Below are positions 42,972-53,230 of a stretch of DNA of 64,000 bases, one piece after another (the stretch's first letter is position 1; every line of letters begins with the position of its first letter). The stretch covers positions 1-64,000 of the forward strand of contig NZ_JAFVMF010000014.1 in assembly GCF_017377715.1 (NCBI RefSeq), read 5' to 3'. A model generated the notes under the pieces. It was not told the origin of the DNA and did no database searches. It saw only the letters and a program-made list of their open reading frames with translations. A program made the position numbers and the translations under genes. Source of the stretch: Acetobacter sacchari (GTDB taxonomy: Bacteria > Pseudomonadota > Alphaproteobacteria > Acetobacterales > Acetobacteraceae).

Positions 42972-45251
42972 TCACCGATACGCCCGGTCGAGATACGGAC
43001 TGGACGCGTCAAAGAATGGTCGACTGGTCTGCAATTCCGCCGAAATAACCCGTAGGCTGGCGAGGGCGCGCAGGATTTCGACGCGTTGCGTCAGGTTCGC
43101 CTCGTGCTGCTCCCGGCGAACAAGCAGCGCAACCGCCAGATCAGTAGCCCGCGCCGTTCTTCCGTACTGCCCGCCATACCGCCCGCTGAAACGCGCCATC
43201 CGCGCCAATGTCTGACGCAATGCGCGCTGCACGTCCGGCGGCGTCATCCCACGCGCCAAAATCGCGCGCAGGTTGATGATCGCCATGCCGACCGTCATTC
43301 CGGACAGAACCCCGCCGAGATAGGCGTCGACCACCGGCCCCCGTTCGCCTCCTGACGTGTTGAGCAGCTTCAGCATCCGCTCCACCGTCAGGCCAATCAG
43401 ATCAGCCCGAGCCATCGGCAGGCGACGACTGGCCAGGCGACGCAGGGTGCCCAGAATGCGACGCCGCATATCCCAACGCACCCCGTCCGGATCCAGCGGC
43501 AGAAACACCCGATACATCCAGGTGCAGAACGCCATCGCCAGAACCAGCGGAACAGCGGTGTTGAAGAAACTAATTTCGTCGAGACGCCCGCCATTCAGCG
43601 GACCGACAAGAATGGTGAGGAAGAGGTTGTAGGCGACGGCGCCGAGGACCATCGCAGAATTGGCGAAAGCCAGCCCTCCAATCATCATCGGTAAAGCCAG
43701 CCCTGCAGCGAGGAGTTCATACGTCGTGACGGCAGGGACGACGTAGAACGCAACAACCATCGCCACGACGGACACGCAGAGCGCTCCGTGAAGAAAGGCG
43801 CGGGTCGCCATCGCAGGCGTCTCCAGAGTCGAGAACAGACTGGAGACGATGCCCACGAACATCAGAAACGTCAGCCCGTCCGGCCACGCCGTGGCCACCC
43901 AGATCATGCCTGCGATGAACACGCTGACCGAAGCACGCAAACTGTTGCCTATCGCGACGCGCCAATCCCGCCAGGTGCGCATGGCGTAATGAAACGCGTC
44001 ATGAGATTGCGGATTGCGGCTCAGGTCGAACTGAGTCAGAGCGTAATTGAGTTCATCGCACATCTGGCCAAGCGTATGCAGCGCCTGCCCCTGCCTCGTG
44101 ATCGAAATTTCCCGCCCGACATCGACCGGTGGACTGGTGACGATCTTCATCTCTGATTCAAGACAGGTCGCCGCCTCGATACGGATCGCGGCGCGCAAGG
44201 TCGCAAGATCCGCCATGACCGCCGCAAAACCGTCAGCCGCATGCAGACGTTCCGCGAGCGGCTCAAGAAAATCGCAAGTCTGCGCCGAAAGTCGCTTCCA
44301 TGCCTCCCCATAGGAAGCGGGGTCGGCAAGCAGCGCCTGAAGATCCAGTCCCCGAGCGAAAAGAGCCGTCACGGCCGCCATCGCCGCCCGTGCATGGTCG
44401 CCTTCGTGGCCACGGCGCCCGCCGAGTTCAACTTCGGCGAACTCGACCTGATCGCCCATCGAAGCAAGCGTCGCCAAAAGGTCTGCGGATGAACGTAACG
44501 CCGCCTCTTCGCCCGCCAGCATGCGCCTGAGCAGGCCGGTCGTGCGCCCGATCGCCGTGATGAAATTGTCCGCCAGCCGCGACCGCGCGCGATCCTGCAG
44601 GCGATACTGGAACAGGGATGACACAACCGTTTCGATGACCACGCCCAGCGTTATGTACGTGAGGCGCGCCATGGCGACATCAAAAATCCGCTCAGGAGCG
44701 GCAATGCCGTCCAGCGAGATAATCACACAGGTGAAGCCGCTCGCCCGCATCCCGTGAATACGGTAATTGGTCATCGTCGGCGGACCGGGAAGCAGCGTTC
44801 CCACAAAGCAGAAACCGCCTACGCACGCTGCAAGCAACAGGATGAAAAGCGCTGGCTGCTGCGGGCACGCGGCGACCAGCGCCACGCCGGCTGTTCCGCC
44901 GACGATCATACCGAACAGATGCCATCGCGCCTTGGCGATCGACTTGCCGCGCGTACCCTGAGCGATCATCCAGACAGTCAGCGCGGCCCATTGCGGGCTA
45001 CCCAGCTCCCACCAGAGAGCTATACCGAGCGCCAGAAGGGAGGCGAGCGTGGTTCTCAGCGCATAGCCGAAAGCCATCACGTCCGGGGCGATCAGCCATC
45101 GCACCCGATTGAAAACGCCCTCGCTGGAAAGAACGGCGAGGACACGGCGACCGCACGAAACAGCCCCCTGTCCGCCAAGTCGCGAAACAGCCTCCCACGC
45201 CTCCGCCACAAGGCGGTGCAATCCGGCGGCTCTGCCTGCACGAAACGTCAT
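42972..45251 (-). CDS. FUSC-family transporter (aromatic acid exporter-like)
   Basis: 759 residues. It has two blocks of membrane helices (about 60-200 and 430-580) separated by large cytoplasmic helical domains. N-terminal block: ALRTTLASLLALGIALWWELGSPQWAALTVW. Second block: RDWRVAIGNSLRASVSVFIAGMIWVATAWPDGLTFLMFVG. This is the PET/FUSC layout, as in AaeB-type effluxers and fusaric acid resistance proteins. The substrate is unknown. Convergent with leuB. Confidence 0.88.
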   Translation of the reverse strand: MTFRAGRAAGLHRLVAEAWEAVSRLGGQGAVSCGRRVLAVLSSEGVFNRVRWLIAPDVMAFGYALRTTLASLLALGIALWWELGSPQWAALTVWMIAQGTRGKSIAKARWHLFGMIVGGTAGVALVAACPQQPALFILLLAACVGGFCFVGTLLPGPPTMTNYRIHGMRASGFTCVIISLDGIAAPERIFDVAMARLTYITLGVVIETVVSSLFQYRLQDRARSRLADNFITAIGRTTGLLRRMLAGEEAALRSSADLLATLASMGDQVEFAEVELGGRRGHEGDHARAAMAAVTALFARGLDLQALLADPASYGEAWKRLSAQTCDFLEPLAERLHAADGFAAVMADLATLRAAIRIEAATCLESEMKIVTSPPVDVGREISITRQGQALHTLGQMCDELNYALTQFDLSRNPQSHDAFHYAMRTWRDWRVAIGNSLRASVSVFIAGMIWVATAWPDGLTFLMFVGIVSSLFSTLETPAMATRAFLHGALCVSVVAMVVAFYVVPAVTTYELLAAGLALPMMIGGLAFANSAMVLGAVAYNLFLTILVGPLNGGRLDEISFFNTAVPLVLAMAFCTWMYRVFLPLDPDGVRWDMRRRILGTLRRLASRRLPMARADLIGLTVERMLKLLNTSGGERGPVVDAYLGGVLSGMTVGMAIINLRAILARGMTPPDVQRALRQTLARMARFSGRYGGQYGRTARATDLAVALLVRREQHEANLTQRVEILRALASLRVISAELQTSRPFFDASSPYLDRAYR

Positions 45252-45471
45252 GGTTTCCGGTTAGAACAGAACGCGCCGACAAACCTCGGATGACCGCGAA
45301 TAACTGTCTTCCCGGTCCGGCATGGCGCGCATTCCCCGTCTCCCGCTTCTTTCGAAAATCCGTGGATTACCGCGATAAAAAATCACATGACCGACTGCGC
45401 GCCCGATTGAACGATTTCAAACGCGCGGCGGCCATGCGCTTCAGGGAGCGTCGTTGATCGAGGAAAGAAAA

Positions 45472-45996
45472 CTACTCTTCGTAGGAAAGCAGTGAGTGGA
45501 CCGGCACGTCCAGCTTGTTTCGCCCGCCCAGCGCCGTCAGTTCAATCAACACCGACGCGCCGATAACGTCGGCCCCGGCCTTGCGAAGCAATGCGACCGA
45601 AGCCGCCAGCGTTCCACCCGTCGCAAGAAGATCGTCTGTCACGACCACACGCTGACCGGGCTTTATTGCGTCCGCCTGAATATGCAGACTATCCGTGCCG
45701 TATTCGAGGTCGTAGCTGAGCGAAATCGTGTCGCCGGGCAGCTTTCCCGGCTTGCGCAGCATAACGATGCCGCAACCCAGACGCGTCGCAAGCGGAGCCG
45801 CGGTCAGAAAACCACGGGATTCAATGGCCGCCAGTTGATCCGGCTGCCACGGACCTACGGCGCGCGCCATGCGCGCCGTCGCAAGCTGCCAGGCGTCAGC
45901 GTTCCGCAGCAACGTCGAAATGTCGTAGAACAGGATGCCGGGCTTCGGAAAATCCGGAATGCCGCGAATATACTGTTTGAGATCGATGTCCTGCAT
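45472..45996 (-). CDS. apt: Adenine phosphoribosyltransferase
   Basis: 174 residues. Salvages adenine to AMP using PRPP. The PRPP-binding loop [14 protein letters not shown] (117-130), an [12 protein letters not shown] segment and the flexible loop [22 protein letters not shown] are all present. The N-terminal [17 protein letters not shown] is characteristic of Apt. A short gap to the hybrid kinase on the same strand upstream of its end implies separate transcription. Confidence 0.95.
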   Translation of the reverse strand: MQDIDLKQYIRGIPDFPKPGILFYDISTLLRNADAWQLATARMARAVGPWQPDQLAAIESRGFLTAAPLATRLGCGIVMLRKPGKLPGDTISLSYDLEYGTDSLHIQADAIKPGQRVVVTDDLLATGGTLAASVALLRKAGADVIGASVLIELTALGGRNKLDVPVHSLLSYEE

Positions 45997-46143
45997 TGTG
46001 TCCCCGCCCGCGTAGGAATACCAGCCGCATCGGCGCCGAAATTCATCTATCTATTTGATAGAGCTGTATTTTTTTCGGGAAACACCGCCTGCCGCCAAAC
46101 CGGGCGGGACACTAACTTGCCCGGCGCCGCCCTGCAAGGCTCG

Positions 46144-48381
46144 TCAAACCGGAATAGCGTCGCCCATCGCAGACGCCACAACCTTCAAAAACCCGTCGCG
46201 CCGGAACGGTTTCGGCAGCAGCCGCGCATCGGGCGGAGCGGCCGCAGGTCGCGGCGCATCGGCGGTAAAATCACCGGACATGCAGACGACGCCCAGCTCC
46301 GGGTAGCGCTCCTTCAGCACCCGCGCGAGCGAGAAACCGTCAAGCGGTCCTGGAAGCTGCACGTCTGTCACCAGCAGATCGATGCCGTCTCCAGCGTCAG
46401 CCAATGCATCAAACGCCGACTCTCCATCCGCCGCCTCCCGCACCCGATACCCGGCCAAGCCCAGGATCGTAGCCACGATGTCACGGATGGCCGGATCGTC
46501 CTCGACGACAAGCGCCCGCCTGCTCTTTGGCTCAGAAGCAGGCGCCGCCAGAACCGGGGCGGAAATGAACTCCGCTTTCGCGCGCGGCAACCAGACTGTG
46601 ACTTGGGCGCCGCGCTGCGGCGCGGAGGAAACCACGACGCGCCCCCCAGACTGGTGCGCGAAGCTGACGACCATGGCCATGCCGAGGCCAGTTCCGGCGC
46701 CGTCCTCCTTGGTGGTGAAAAAGGGCTCAAACAGTTGATGCAGAATCTCCGGCCCCATGCCGCAGCCGCTATCGGCGACGTCGATCCGTATCCACGACCC
46801 AGCCGGAAGCGGCGTCTTTTCCGACGACACGCGTAACCCGCGCTCTCCCTCGACCGGCAGACTCAACAAATCGACGCCCGCCGGAAAGGTCACGTTCGCG
46901 GCCCGAATTGCGAGTGTCCCGCCCTTCGGCATCGCATCGCGCGCGTTGATCGCAAGATTGAGAAGCGCGCTTTCAAGCTGTGCGGCGTTCACATGCACGG
47001 GCCAGACAGTCGTCGCCTCGCCGCAATCCACGATGATGCGCGGACCGATCACGCGCGCCAGAAGTCCGCTGACGTGAAGAAATATATCGGCCAGCGCCAC
47101 CATGTCCGACGCGGGTTTGTCGCGTCGCATGAAGGACAGAAGCTGACCGGTCAGCGCCTCCGACCGGCGCGCCGCGTGGACTGCGGAGTCCAGGCAACGT
47201 CGGCCACGCTCGCCATCACCGACCTCGCCAGCCTCCCCGGCAAGCTCCAGATTGCCTAGAATGACGGTCAGCAGGTTTTTAAAATCGTGCGCGATCCCCG
47301 CAGTAAGCTGCCCGACGGCGCGCAGCTTCTGCGCCTCGCCCAGAGCGCGCTCGCTCCGCAGCCGCAGGGTGATGTCGTTTGCGGTCAGCACGAAACCGCG
47401 CCTGTCCTCAGAACCCGACGCGCCATCAGGCGCGAAAAACACCGTGCGGCATAATTCGAGATCCGCGCCGTTAACGCCCTTGCATTCCACCATCACCGGC
47501 GGGGCGAGCTCGCCCCGACGAAGCGCTCGTTCAACATGCGCGAACGGCTCAAGCAGCGGCGTTCCTCCGACGATCAGAGCCGAGCTGAGATCGTCGTACC
47601 GCAAACCCGGCCGCAGGACGCCGTCTTCCAAACCCAGTATGGCGCCCAGCCGATCGTTCCAGTGCCGGAGCTGGCCGTCCGTGCCGAAGACGGCGACGCC
47701 AATCGTCAGACTGTCCAGCACCGCGCGCATCTGCGCCGCCAGATTGCGGCTGCTCGCCTCCGCCCGCGCGGCCGCAAGCGACGTGCGATCAAGAATCCAG
47801 CCAGCGGTGATCATGATCAGGACGCCGATGACAATGCCGAGCGCGTCCAGGCGCTTCTGCCAGCCGGTGTTCCGCAGCATGTCGGCCAGCCTTCCCGCGC
47901 GCTCCATCGTGTCCGCGTGGCTCAACTGTGACAGGGCGCCGTCAAGGGAGACAAGCGTGGCGTCGGCGTCAGGGGCACCCAGCGCGTGGGCGGCGTCCGG
48001 CTTCCAGGCCGCGACGCGGTCCAGCGCCTGACGGAGCTGCTCGATGCTGCGGTCATGTTCGGGATCGAGGCGACGCTGCGTCGCCGCGAAATCGGGGAAA
48101 TCGGCACGGGCCACCAAGAGCTTGCCCACCGCGTCGGCGAAACACGCAGCGTCGGTGGGAGAGTGCTCGGCCAGCCAGGCGAAATGGCAGATCCGCGCGT
48201 CGCTTACTTGCCGATTAAGGTTGCGAAGATACTGGTCGGAACCCGCGCTCTGGCGGTCGAGCTGGCCATGCCGCGCCATCTCGTTGCCGAGCTGCATGGC
48301 CAATGTTCCGAACGTCACGATCAAAAGCGCGGCGCCAAGGAGAGCAAGCATATGCGCTCGCTTTGCCGGATGACGCGCCAT
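46144..48381 (-). CDS. Hybrid sensor histidine kinase with C-terminal receiver
   Basis: 745 residues from the ATG at 48381 (GGAGG is four bases upstream; 48393 is the alternative). An N-terminal membrane helix precedes an extracytoplasmic domain of about 150 residues, then a second helix (ALGIVIGVLIMITAGWIL), a PAS domain (VFGTDGQLRHWNDRLGAILGL) and a HisKA H box (TAGIAHDFKNLLTVILGNLEL). The ATPase domain has NLAINARDAMPKGG and GTGLGMAMV. A receiver ends the chain, with Asp in LLVTDVQLPG. The role is unknown. A partner regulator is not adjacent. Confidence 0.92.
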   Translation of the reverse strand: MARHPAKRAHMLALLGAALLIVTFGTLAMQLGNEMARHGQLDRQSAGSDQYLRNLNRQVSDARICHFAWLAEHSPTDAACFADAVGKLLVARADFPDFAATQRRLDPEHDRSIEQLRQALDRVAAWKPDAAHALGAPDADATLVSLDGALSQLSHADTMERAGRLADMLRNTGWQKRLDALGIVIGVLIMITAGWILDRTSLAAARAEASSRNLAAQMRAVLDSLTIGVAVFGTDGQLRHWNDRLGAILGLEDGVLRPGLRYDDLSSALIVGGTPLLEPFAHVERALRRGELAPPVMVECKGVNGADLELCRTVFFAPDGASGSEDRRGFVLTANDITLRLRSERALGEAQKLRAVGQLTAGIAHDFKNLLTVILGNLELAGEAGEVGDGERGRRCLDSAVHAARRSEALTGQLLSFMRRDKPASDMVALADIFLHVSGLLARVIGPRIIVDCGEATTVWPVHVNAAQLESALLNLAINARDAMPKGGTLAIRAANVTFPAGVDLLSLPVEGERGLRVSSEKTPLPAGSWIRIDVADSGCGMGPEILHQLFEPFFTTKEDGAGTGLGMAMVVSFAHQSGGRVVVSSAPQRGAQVTVWLPRAKAEFISAPVLAAPASEPKSRRALVVEDDPAIRDIVATILGLAGYRVREAADGESAFDALADAGDGIDLLVTDVQLPGPLDGFSLARVLKERYPELGVVCMSGDFTADAPRPAAAPPDARLLPKPFRRDGFLKVVASAMGDAIPV

Positions 48382-48628
48382 CGCTCCTCCCATGGGGTAG
48401 TTCGCGGCAAGATACGGCTCTCATCCGCGCCGGACGTCAAGCCCAACCTGGACGCCCGACCATTTTTTGACGCGAAATCGCCCACAGGAAAGCTTCGCCA
48501 CGGACGCGGCGCTGTCTGCTCAACCACGCTGGACGCCCTTTTTCAGACGGTCGCGCGGCGCAAACAGCAAGCAGAGAGGAGTGTGCGCCTTGGACCATTC
48601 TTGAGCCCCCCCCGGATCAAGGCAAGGC

Positions 48629-49894
48629 TCAGCGCGGCCTGAATGGCAACGTCGCCAGCATCATGAGCGAGCCGAGCAACATCCCCCCCGCCATTGGCAA
48701 CGCAGTCCCTGAAGGCAGCACGCCCAGCAGGGCTCCGGCGAGCGCCCCAAACGCGTACTGCATCGTACCCGTCAACGCCGATGCAGCGCCGGCCATGTGC
48801 GCCTGGTCCGCGAGCGCGCCCATCGTCGCGTTGGGATAGATCAATCCGGTGGCGCCCAGCGCCACCGCCATCGTGCAGATCGTGAGAATGACGATCAACG
48901 ACGCCCCGTGATCGTGACGGTGCGCCGGCAGGTGAAGCGACCAGATGGAGACAGCCAGCAGCGCGAGCGCCCCGACCACCGCCAGCAGGACCGACCCCGT
49001 CAGGATACGCCCGGCGTCGACGCGGCCGACCAGCATGCCGTTGACCTGCGAGGCTCCAATCATGAAGACCGCAAAAACGCCAAACAGCATTGAGAAATGC
49101 AGCGGCGAAAACCCAAACCCGACGATAAAAACCGGAGACGCGGCGGTCAGGTAGCTGAAGGACATGAACGTCGAAAAACCGCCGATCAGCGCGTGGGTCA
49201 GGAACCCGCGATGTCTGAGCAGCAGGAGATATCGGCTCACCAGAATAATCGACGAGAGGCGCTGGCGCCTGCGGCGCGGCAGCGTCTCCGGCAGCACGCG
49301 CAGCACAAGCAGGGCGCAAATCGCGCCGTAGACAGCGGACGCCCAGAAGATCGTCCGCCAGGACGCGAAAGTGACCACCAGCCCGCCAAGCATTGGCGCA
49401 AGGATTGGCACTACGCCCATCACCATCACCAGCTTCGACATCATTCGCGCGCCTGCATTGCGATCAGGCACAAGATCGCGCACGCAGGCCGTCGGCACGA
49501 CAAGGCTTGCAGAGGCGGCGAGGGAAGCCACGAAGCGCGCGACCGAGAACACGGCCACGTTAGGCGCAATGGCGCACACCACAGACGCCAGCGCGAAGAT
49601 CGCATTACCCGCGACCAGAGGCGCACGACGACCGTAGCGGTCGGATAGCGGGCCCACGGTGAGCTGCCCTATGGCGAGACCGACGAACCAGATCGACAAG
49701 GTCATCTGTACCGAGCCCAACGTCGTATGGAGCGAACGCACCATCGCCGGGAACGCAGGGAGATAGATATCCGTCGAAATCGGACCGACGGCGGTCAGCA
49801 CGCCGAGCAGGATCGGCATCCATCCCGGCGTGGTTGACGGAGGTTCGTATGCGCCGCCGACCTTCGTGTATGGCGACTGAACGGGAGAGGCCAT
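48629..49894 (-). CDS. Bcr/CflA-type MFS drug efflux transporter
   Basis: 421 residues from the ATG at 49894, with twelve membrane helices. Signature: GPISTDIYLPAFPAMVRSLHTTLGSVQMTLS, then the MFS loop GPLSDRYGRRAPLV, and LVPTACVRDLVPDRNAGARMMS after helix 4. These are features of the Bcr/CflA (DHA1) group, which exports bicyclomycin, chloramphenicol and the like. The longer frame to 49963 is not needed. Confidence 0.9.
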   Translation of the reverse strand: MASPVQSPYTKVGGAYEPPSTTPGWMPILLGVLTAVGPISTDIYLPAFPAMVRSLHTTLGSVQMTLSIWFVGLAIGQLTVGPLSDRYGRRAPLVAGNAIFALASVVCAIAPNVAVFSVARFVASLAASASLVVPTACVRDLVPDRNAGARMMSKLVMVMGVVPILAPMLGGLVVTFASWRTIFWASAVYGAICALLVLRVLPETLPRRRRQRLSSIILVSRYLLLLRHRGFLTHALIGGFSTFMSFSYLTAASPVFIVGFGFSPLHFSMLFGVFAVFMIGASQVNGMLVGRVDAGRILTGSVLLAVVGALALLAVSIWSLHLPAHRHDHGASLIVILTICTMAVALGATGLIYPNATMGALADQAHMAGAASALTGTMQYAFGALAGALLGVLPSGTALPMAGGMLLGSLMMLATLPFRPR

Positions 49895-50158
49895 GTACAG
49901 GCTCCGGAATAATCTCGGTCTGGGCGATATGGCTGGAAAGTATTCGACGGGTGGAAAAACCACCGACTAGTGGACGCTGGCGCCTTACTGTCGCGCCGAA
50001 CTGGCGTAGCCGCACAGGGATACAGCGCAAGACTTCACGCGCAACGCCTCCCCAACGGACTGGATGCAATGAACCGATTCATCGATTCTCCTGCGGCCGG
50101 ACGCCTCAAAACGCGACCGCGCCGGACGGTGGCGCGAGTGATGGCGGCCTTAAAGGGA

Positions 50159-50914
50159 TCAGACGTCTGGACTCAGGGTCCCACCGTCCGTCCCGCCCAC
50201 ACGGCGCAACAGCCATAACCCGAGCAGGCCCGACGCAGCAAACAGGAAACAGCCGACGGCGATCCGACCGCCGCCGCCGATCTGCGCGCCCGCTCCGAGC
50301 AAAACGAACACCACGGTTTGCGGCGCCGCGCCCAGCGCTGTCGCTGCGGCAAACGGGATTACCCGCGCGCCCGAGAGGCCGGCAAGAATATTGAGTAAAA
50401 GGGAGGAGCCGACCGGCAACAGCCGAAGCGTCAGGATCGTCGTGAAGGGATGCGTCTGGATCGCACGATCCATGCGCGACACGCGGGCGCGCAGGCCGCC
50501 GCCCCGCGACGCAGCGGTCGGATCATGAGAGGAAAGCCATCGCGCCGCAGCCTCCCGGCCGCCCCAGCGCGCCCAGCCAAACGCGAACACGCACCCGGCC
50601 AGAGTCGCCACGACGCTGAGAACGGACCCTTCCCACACGCCATAAGCGACCCCTCCGGCGAAGCAGAGCGCCTGACGGGGGAGCCCGAACGCACACCAGA
50701 CCGCACCACACAGAAGAAAAGCGATGCGTCCAGAGGCTCCGGCGCGCAGAAGCTCCGGACTGTCGAGCACATGGCGAGCGGACGGAAACTCCCGCAGCAA
50801 AACTGCGCCAGCGGTCAACGCCAGAAGCATGAGAGCAGGACGCAGAAGGACGCGCGGACCGGCGGGACCTGCGGCCGGACGTGGGACGCGGAGCGCGTCG
50901 GGCGGTCTGGTCAT
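50159..50914 (-). CDS. TVP38/TMEM64 (VTT) family membrane protein
   Basis: 251 residues from the ATG at 50914. The conserved core contains FGLPRQALCFAGGVAYGVWEG, then CVFAFGWARWGGREAAARWL and TILTLRLLPVGSSLLLNILAGLSG. This is the VTT domain, related to DedA. Such proteins are inner membrane lipid scramblase-like. Divergent from the haem A synthase. Confidence 0.85.
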   Translation of the reverse strand: MTRPPDALRVPRPAAGPAGPRVLLRPALMLLALTAGAVLLREFPSARHVLDSPELLRAGASGRIAFLLCGAVWCAFGLPRQALCFAGGVAYGVWEGSVLSVVATLAGCVFAFGWARWGGREAAARWLSSHDPTAASRGGGLRARVSRMDRAIQTHPFTTILTLRLLPVGSSLLLNILAGLSGARVIPFAAATALGAAPQTVVFVLLGAGAQIGGGGRIAVGCFLFAASGLLGLWLLRRVGGTDGGTLSPDV

Positions 50915-50968
50915 GCTGCGCCGTAGCATCGGCTTGCCCGCACTTGCAAGGCGGGAGTAAAGGGCCTC

Positions 50969-52081
50969 ATGCCCGACGCAGCGACCGCTTTCTCCGTGAA
51001 GGCCCAGGACTCAGACTCGATCCCTCTCGACGGCATGACGCCGCGCGACCGCAGACGCGTATCGAACTGGCTGCTGACCATCTGCGTCATGCTGCTCGGC
51101 ATGATCGCGCTGGGCGGCGCGACGCGCCTCACGGGTTCAGGCCTGTCAATCATGGACTGGCGTCCTGTCACGGGAATTCTGCCGCCGCTCAGCCATGCCG
51201 AGTGGGAGAGACAGTTCGAACTCTACAAGGGCATTCCCCAGTACAAAATCCTGCATGACGGGTTCGGACTCGCCGGCTTCCAGAAGATCTTCTGGGCCGA
51301 GTGGACCCATCGTTTCTGGGGTCGGATGATTGGTCTTTATCTGCTGCTCCGTCTGGTCTGGTTCGCTGCGACAGGCGTCCTGACTCGCGCCCTGATTCTG
51401 CGTCTGGCTCTGTTTTTTGTGCTCGGCGGCCTGCAGGGCGCCATCGGCTGGTTCATGGTCGCATCGGGCTTTCGCGCGGACAGCACGGCGGTGGAGCCAG
51501 TGCGCCTCGTGCTGCATCTGAGCGCTGCGTTCATCCTCTACGTCGCCATCCTCTGGACAGCGCTCTCGATCCGCTTCCCGCGCCCGTCGATCATTCCAGA
51601 CCGGCAGGCTGGACGTCGCGTGCGTGCAATCCTTGCCGCGGCCATCGGGTTGATCTCGTTGACGATCGTGGCTGGCGGGTTCACCGCCGGGACGCATGCC
51701 GGATTTTCCTACAACACGTTCCCTCTCATGGAAGGGCGATTGATCCCCGAGGGATACGGAAAGCTCTCGCCGTTCTGGTTCAACTGGATCGCCAATATCC
51801 CGGCGGTGCAGTTCGACCATCGACTGCTCGCGACACTGACGGCGCTATGCGTCGGACTTGTCCTGCTGATCGGGGCTCGCGCCAATCTGGGCGAACGGGC
51901 CCACCGGGGCGTCATTCTGCTGGGCTGGGCCGTACTGGCGCAGTATTCGCTGGGCGTAACCACTTTGCTGCTGGTCGTGCCTGTTCCGGTGGCGACTTTG
52001 CACCAGACTTTCGCGGCGGTGCTGCTCAGCGTCGCGGTGTTCACACTGCACGCACTGCGCGGCGTGGGCCGCGCGTCCTAA
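50969..52081 (+). CDS. ctaA: Haem A synthase (COX15/CtaA)
   Basis: 370 residues, about eight membrane helices. Converts haem O to haem A for cytochrome aa3/ba3-type oxidases. The N-terminal [26 protein letters not shown], the segment [15 protein letters not shown] with haem-binding His, and a C-terminal pair of histidines in [12 protein letters not shown] and [12 protein letters not shown] are all present. It is of the alphaproteobacterial (mitochondrial COX15-like) type. The oxidase genes themselves are not in the window. Confidence 0.94.
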   Translation: MPDAATAFSVKAQDSDSIPLDGMTPRDRRRVSNWLLTICVMLLGMIALGGATRLTGSGLSIMDWRPVTGILPPLSHAEWERQFELYKGIPQYKILHDGFGLAGFQKIFWAEWTHRFWGRMIGLYLLLRLVWFAATGVLTRALILRLALFFVLGGLQGAIGWFMVASGFRADSTAVEPVRLVLHLSAAFILYVAILWTALSIRFPRPSIIPDRQAGRRVRAILAAAIGLISLTIVAGGFTAGTHAGFSYNTFPLMEGRLIPEGYGKLSPFWFNWIANIPAVQFDHRLLATLTALCVGLVLLIGARANLGERAHRGVILLGWAVLAQYSLGVTTLLLVVPVPVATLHQTFAAVLLSVAVFTLHALRGVGRAS

Positions 52082-52104
52082 AGGGCGCGAGCCTCAGACT
52101 CGTT

Positions 52105-52569
52105 TCATGCTCCTGAAATCGCCTGCCCGGACTCACTGCGCCCGGGCATAGCGCCAGTTTCGGGATCGAACGGACCGACCACCGCCTCCACCTTGCCTCC
52201 CAGCCCACGGATCACATCAGCGATGACGTGGTCGTCGCGGATCAGGATGACGTCGGGACTGATGGCCGCCGGAAGGTGCCGGTTACCCAGATGCCACGAC
52301 ACGCGCAGCAAATCGTGCGCCGTGTCCGCCGTCACCCGAAGCAGGTACTCCGGCAGCGCCGAGACAAGCACGACCCCGCCAGTTTCGAGCTTGAGGCCAT
52401 CGCCGTCCTTGAGGTGGTGGGTATGCTCCAGATCCAGCAACATGCGAGAACCTGAATCGAGATCGAGCATCATCCGTCGCCGATGACGTCCCTCGTAATC
52501 AGCTGTGAAGACATCGATCGCCGTGGCGGCGTCCCAGGAGCCGGCTGGAAGAATCGTCGTGCAGCGCAT
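52105..52569 (-). CDS. ureE: Urease accessory protein UreE
   Basis: 154 residues from the ATG at 52569. The N-terminal peptide-binding domain includes RRMMLDLDSGSRMLLDLEHTHHLKDGDGL, and the C-terminal nickel-binding domain includes VSWHLGNRHLPAAI, the family's most conserved site. No His-rich tail is present. UreE delivers nickel to the urease apoenzyme. No ureA-G neighbours occur within 10 kb, so it is an orphan here. Convergent with ctaA. Confidence 0.85.
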   Translation of the reverse strand: MRCTTILPAGSWDAATAIDVFTADYEGRHRRRMMLDLDSGSRMLLDLEHTHHLKDGDGLKLETGGVVLVSALPEYLLRVTADTAHDLLRVSWHLGNRHLPAAISPDVILIRDDHVIADVIRGLGGKVEAVVGPFDPETGAMPGRSESGQAISGA

Positions 52570-53230
52570 AGTCAGAATGCAACCTCCACAAGAAGAACAG
52601 AGCGAGACTTCAAAGCGCCGTCCTGACCGTACGCGCGCGTCGTTCCACGGCGACCGCAGTTGACCCGCCAGATAGTGGTTCGCGACCACACCGCACGGCT
52701 TGAACGTAAACGAGAATCCCCAACCTTCGGCTTCATTCGCCCGGAACGTAACGAAGCGTTCGCGCAAATCACGAGGCTGGCAAGCCCTCTGTGACAAGAT
52801 CACGCATCACGAGAGCGCCATATTGCCTCACCGGGACAGCGCTAACTCCCGTATCTGCACAGCGACCGCGCCTGGGGCGTCGTCGCCATGTCCAGCGCGC
52901 CCTTCAGGATTGCACGACACGGGGGAATAACGGCGCAATGTTACAGGGAATGCGGCATAGCTCTCTGCGGCTTTGCGCACTCGCCCATCGTTCACTTTGC
53001 GCTCGGCGTGCCTGGAAAGGTCTGGCCCTGAGTGACGGCACGCCCGCAACACCCCACCCGCTCTCTTTCTCGTACAGCGCCGGGCAATACTCTGTGCAGG
53101 CGCCTTGACCCATCGAAACGCGCTCGCGACTTTAGGACACCCTCTTAGACCAGCTGCAACCGGATACTCGCACCAGCACGATCCGATGGCGCCTCGTGTA
53201 ACGCCGCCCTGAGCCTCCAGCCACCTGAGC
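52570..53230. other. Gap of about 660 bases, no supported gene
   Basis: Short frames on both strands are without family resemblance, and some are extensions of the antisense of chvG. It lies upstream of ureE on the minus strand and downstream of chvG, where further urease genes would be expected if a cluster had existed. I could not recognise any urease remnant. Confidence 0.4.

Noticed and set aside
45496..46836. 446-residue plus-strand frame opposite apt and the hybrid kinase
   Set aside because: It spans two well-supported genes on the other strand, is Arg-rich and shows no domain.
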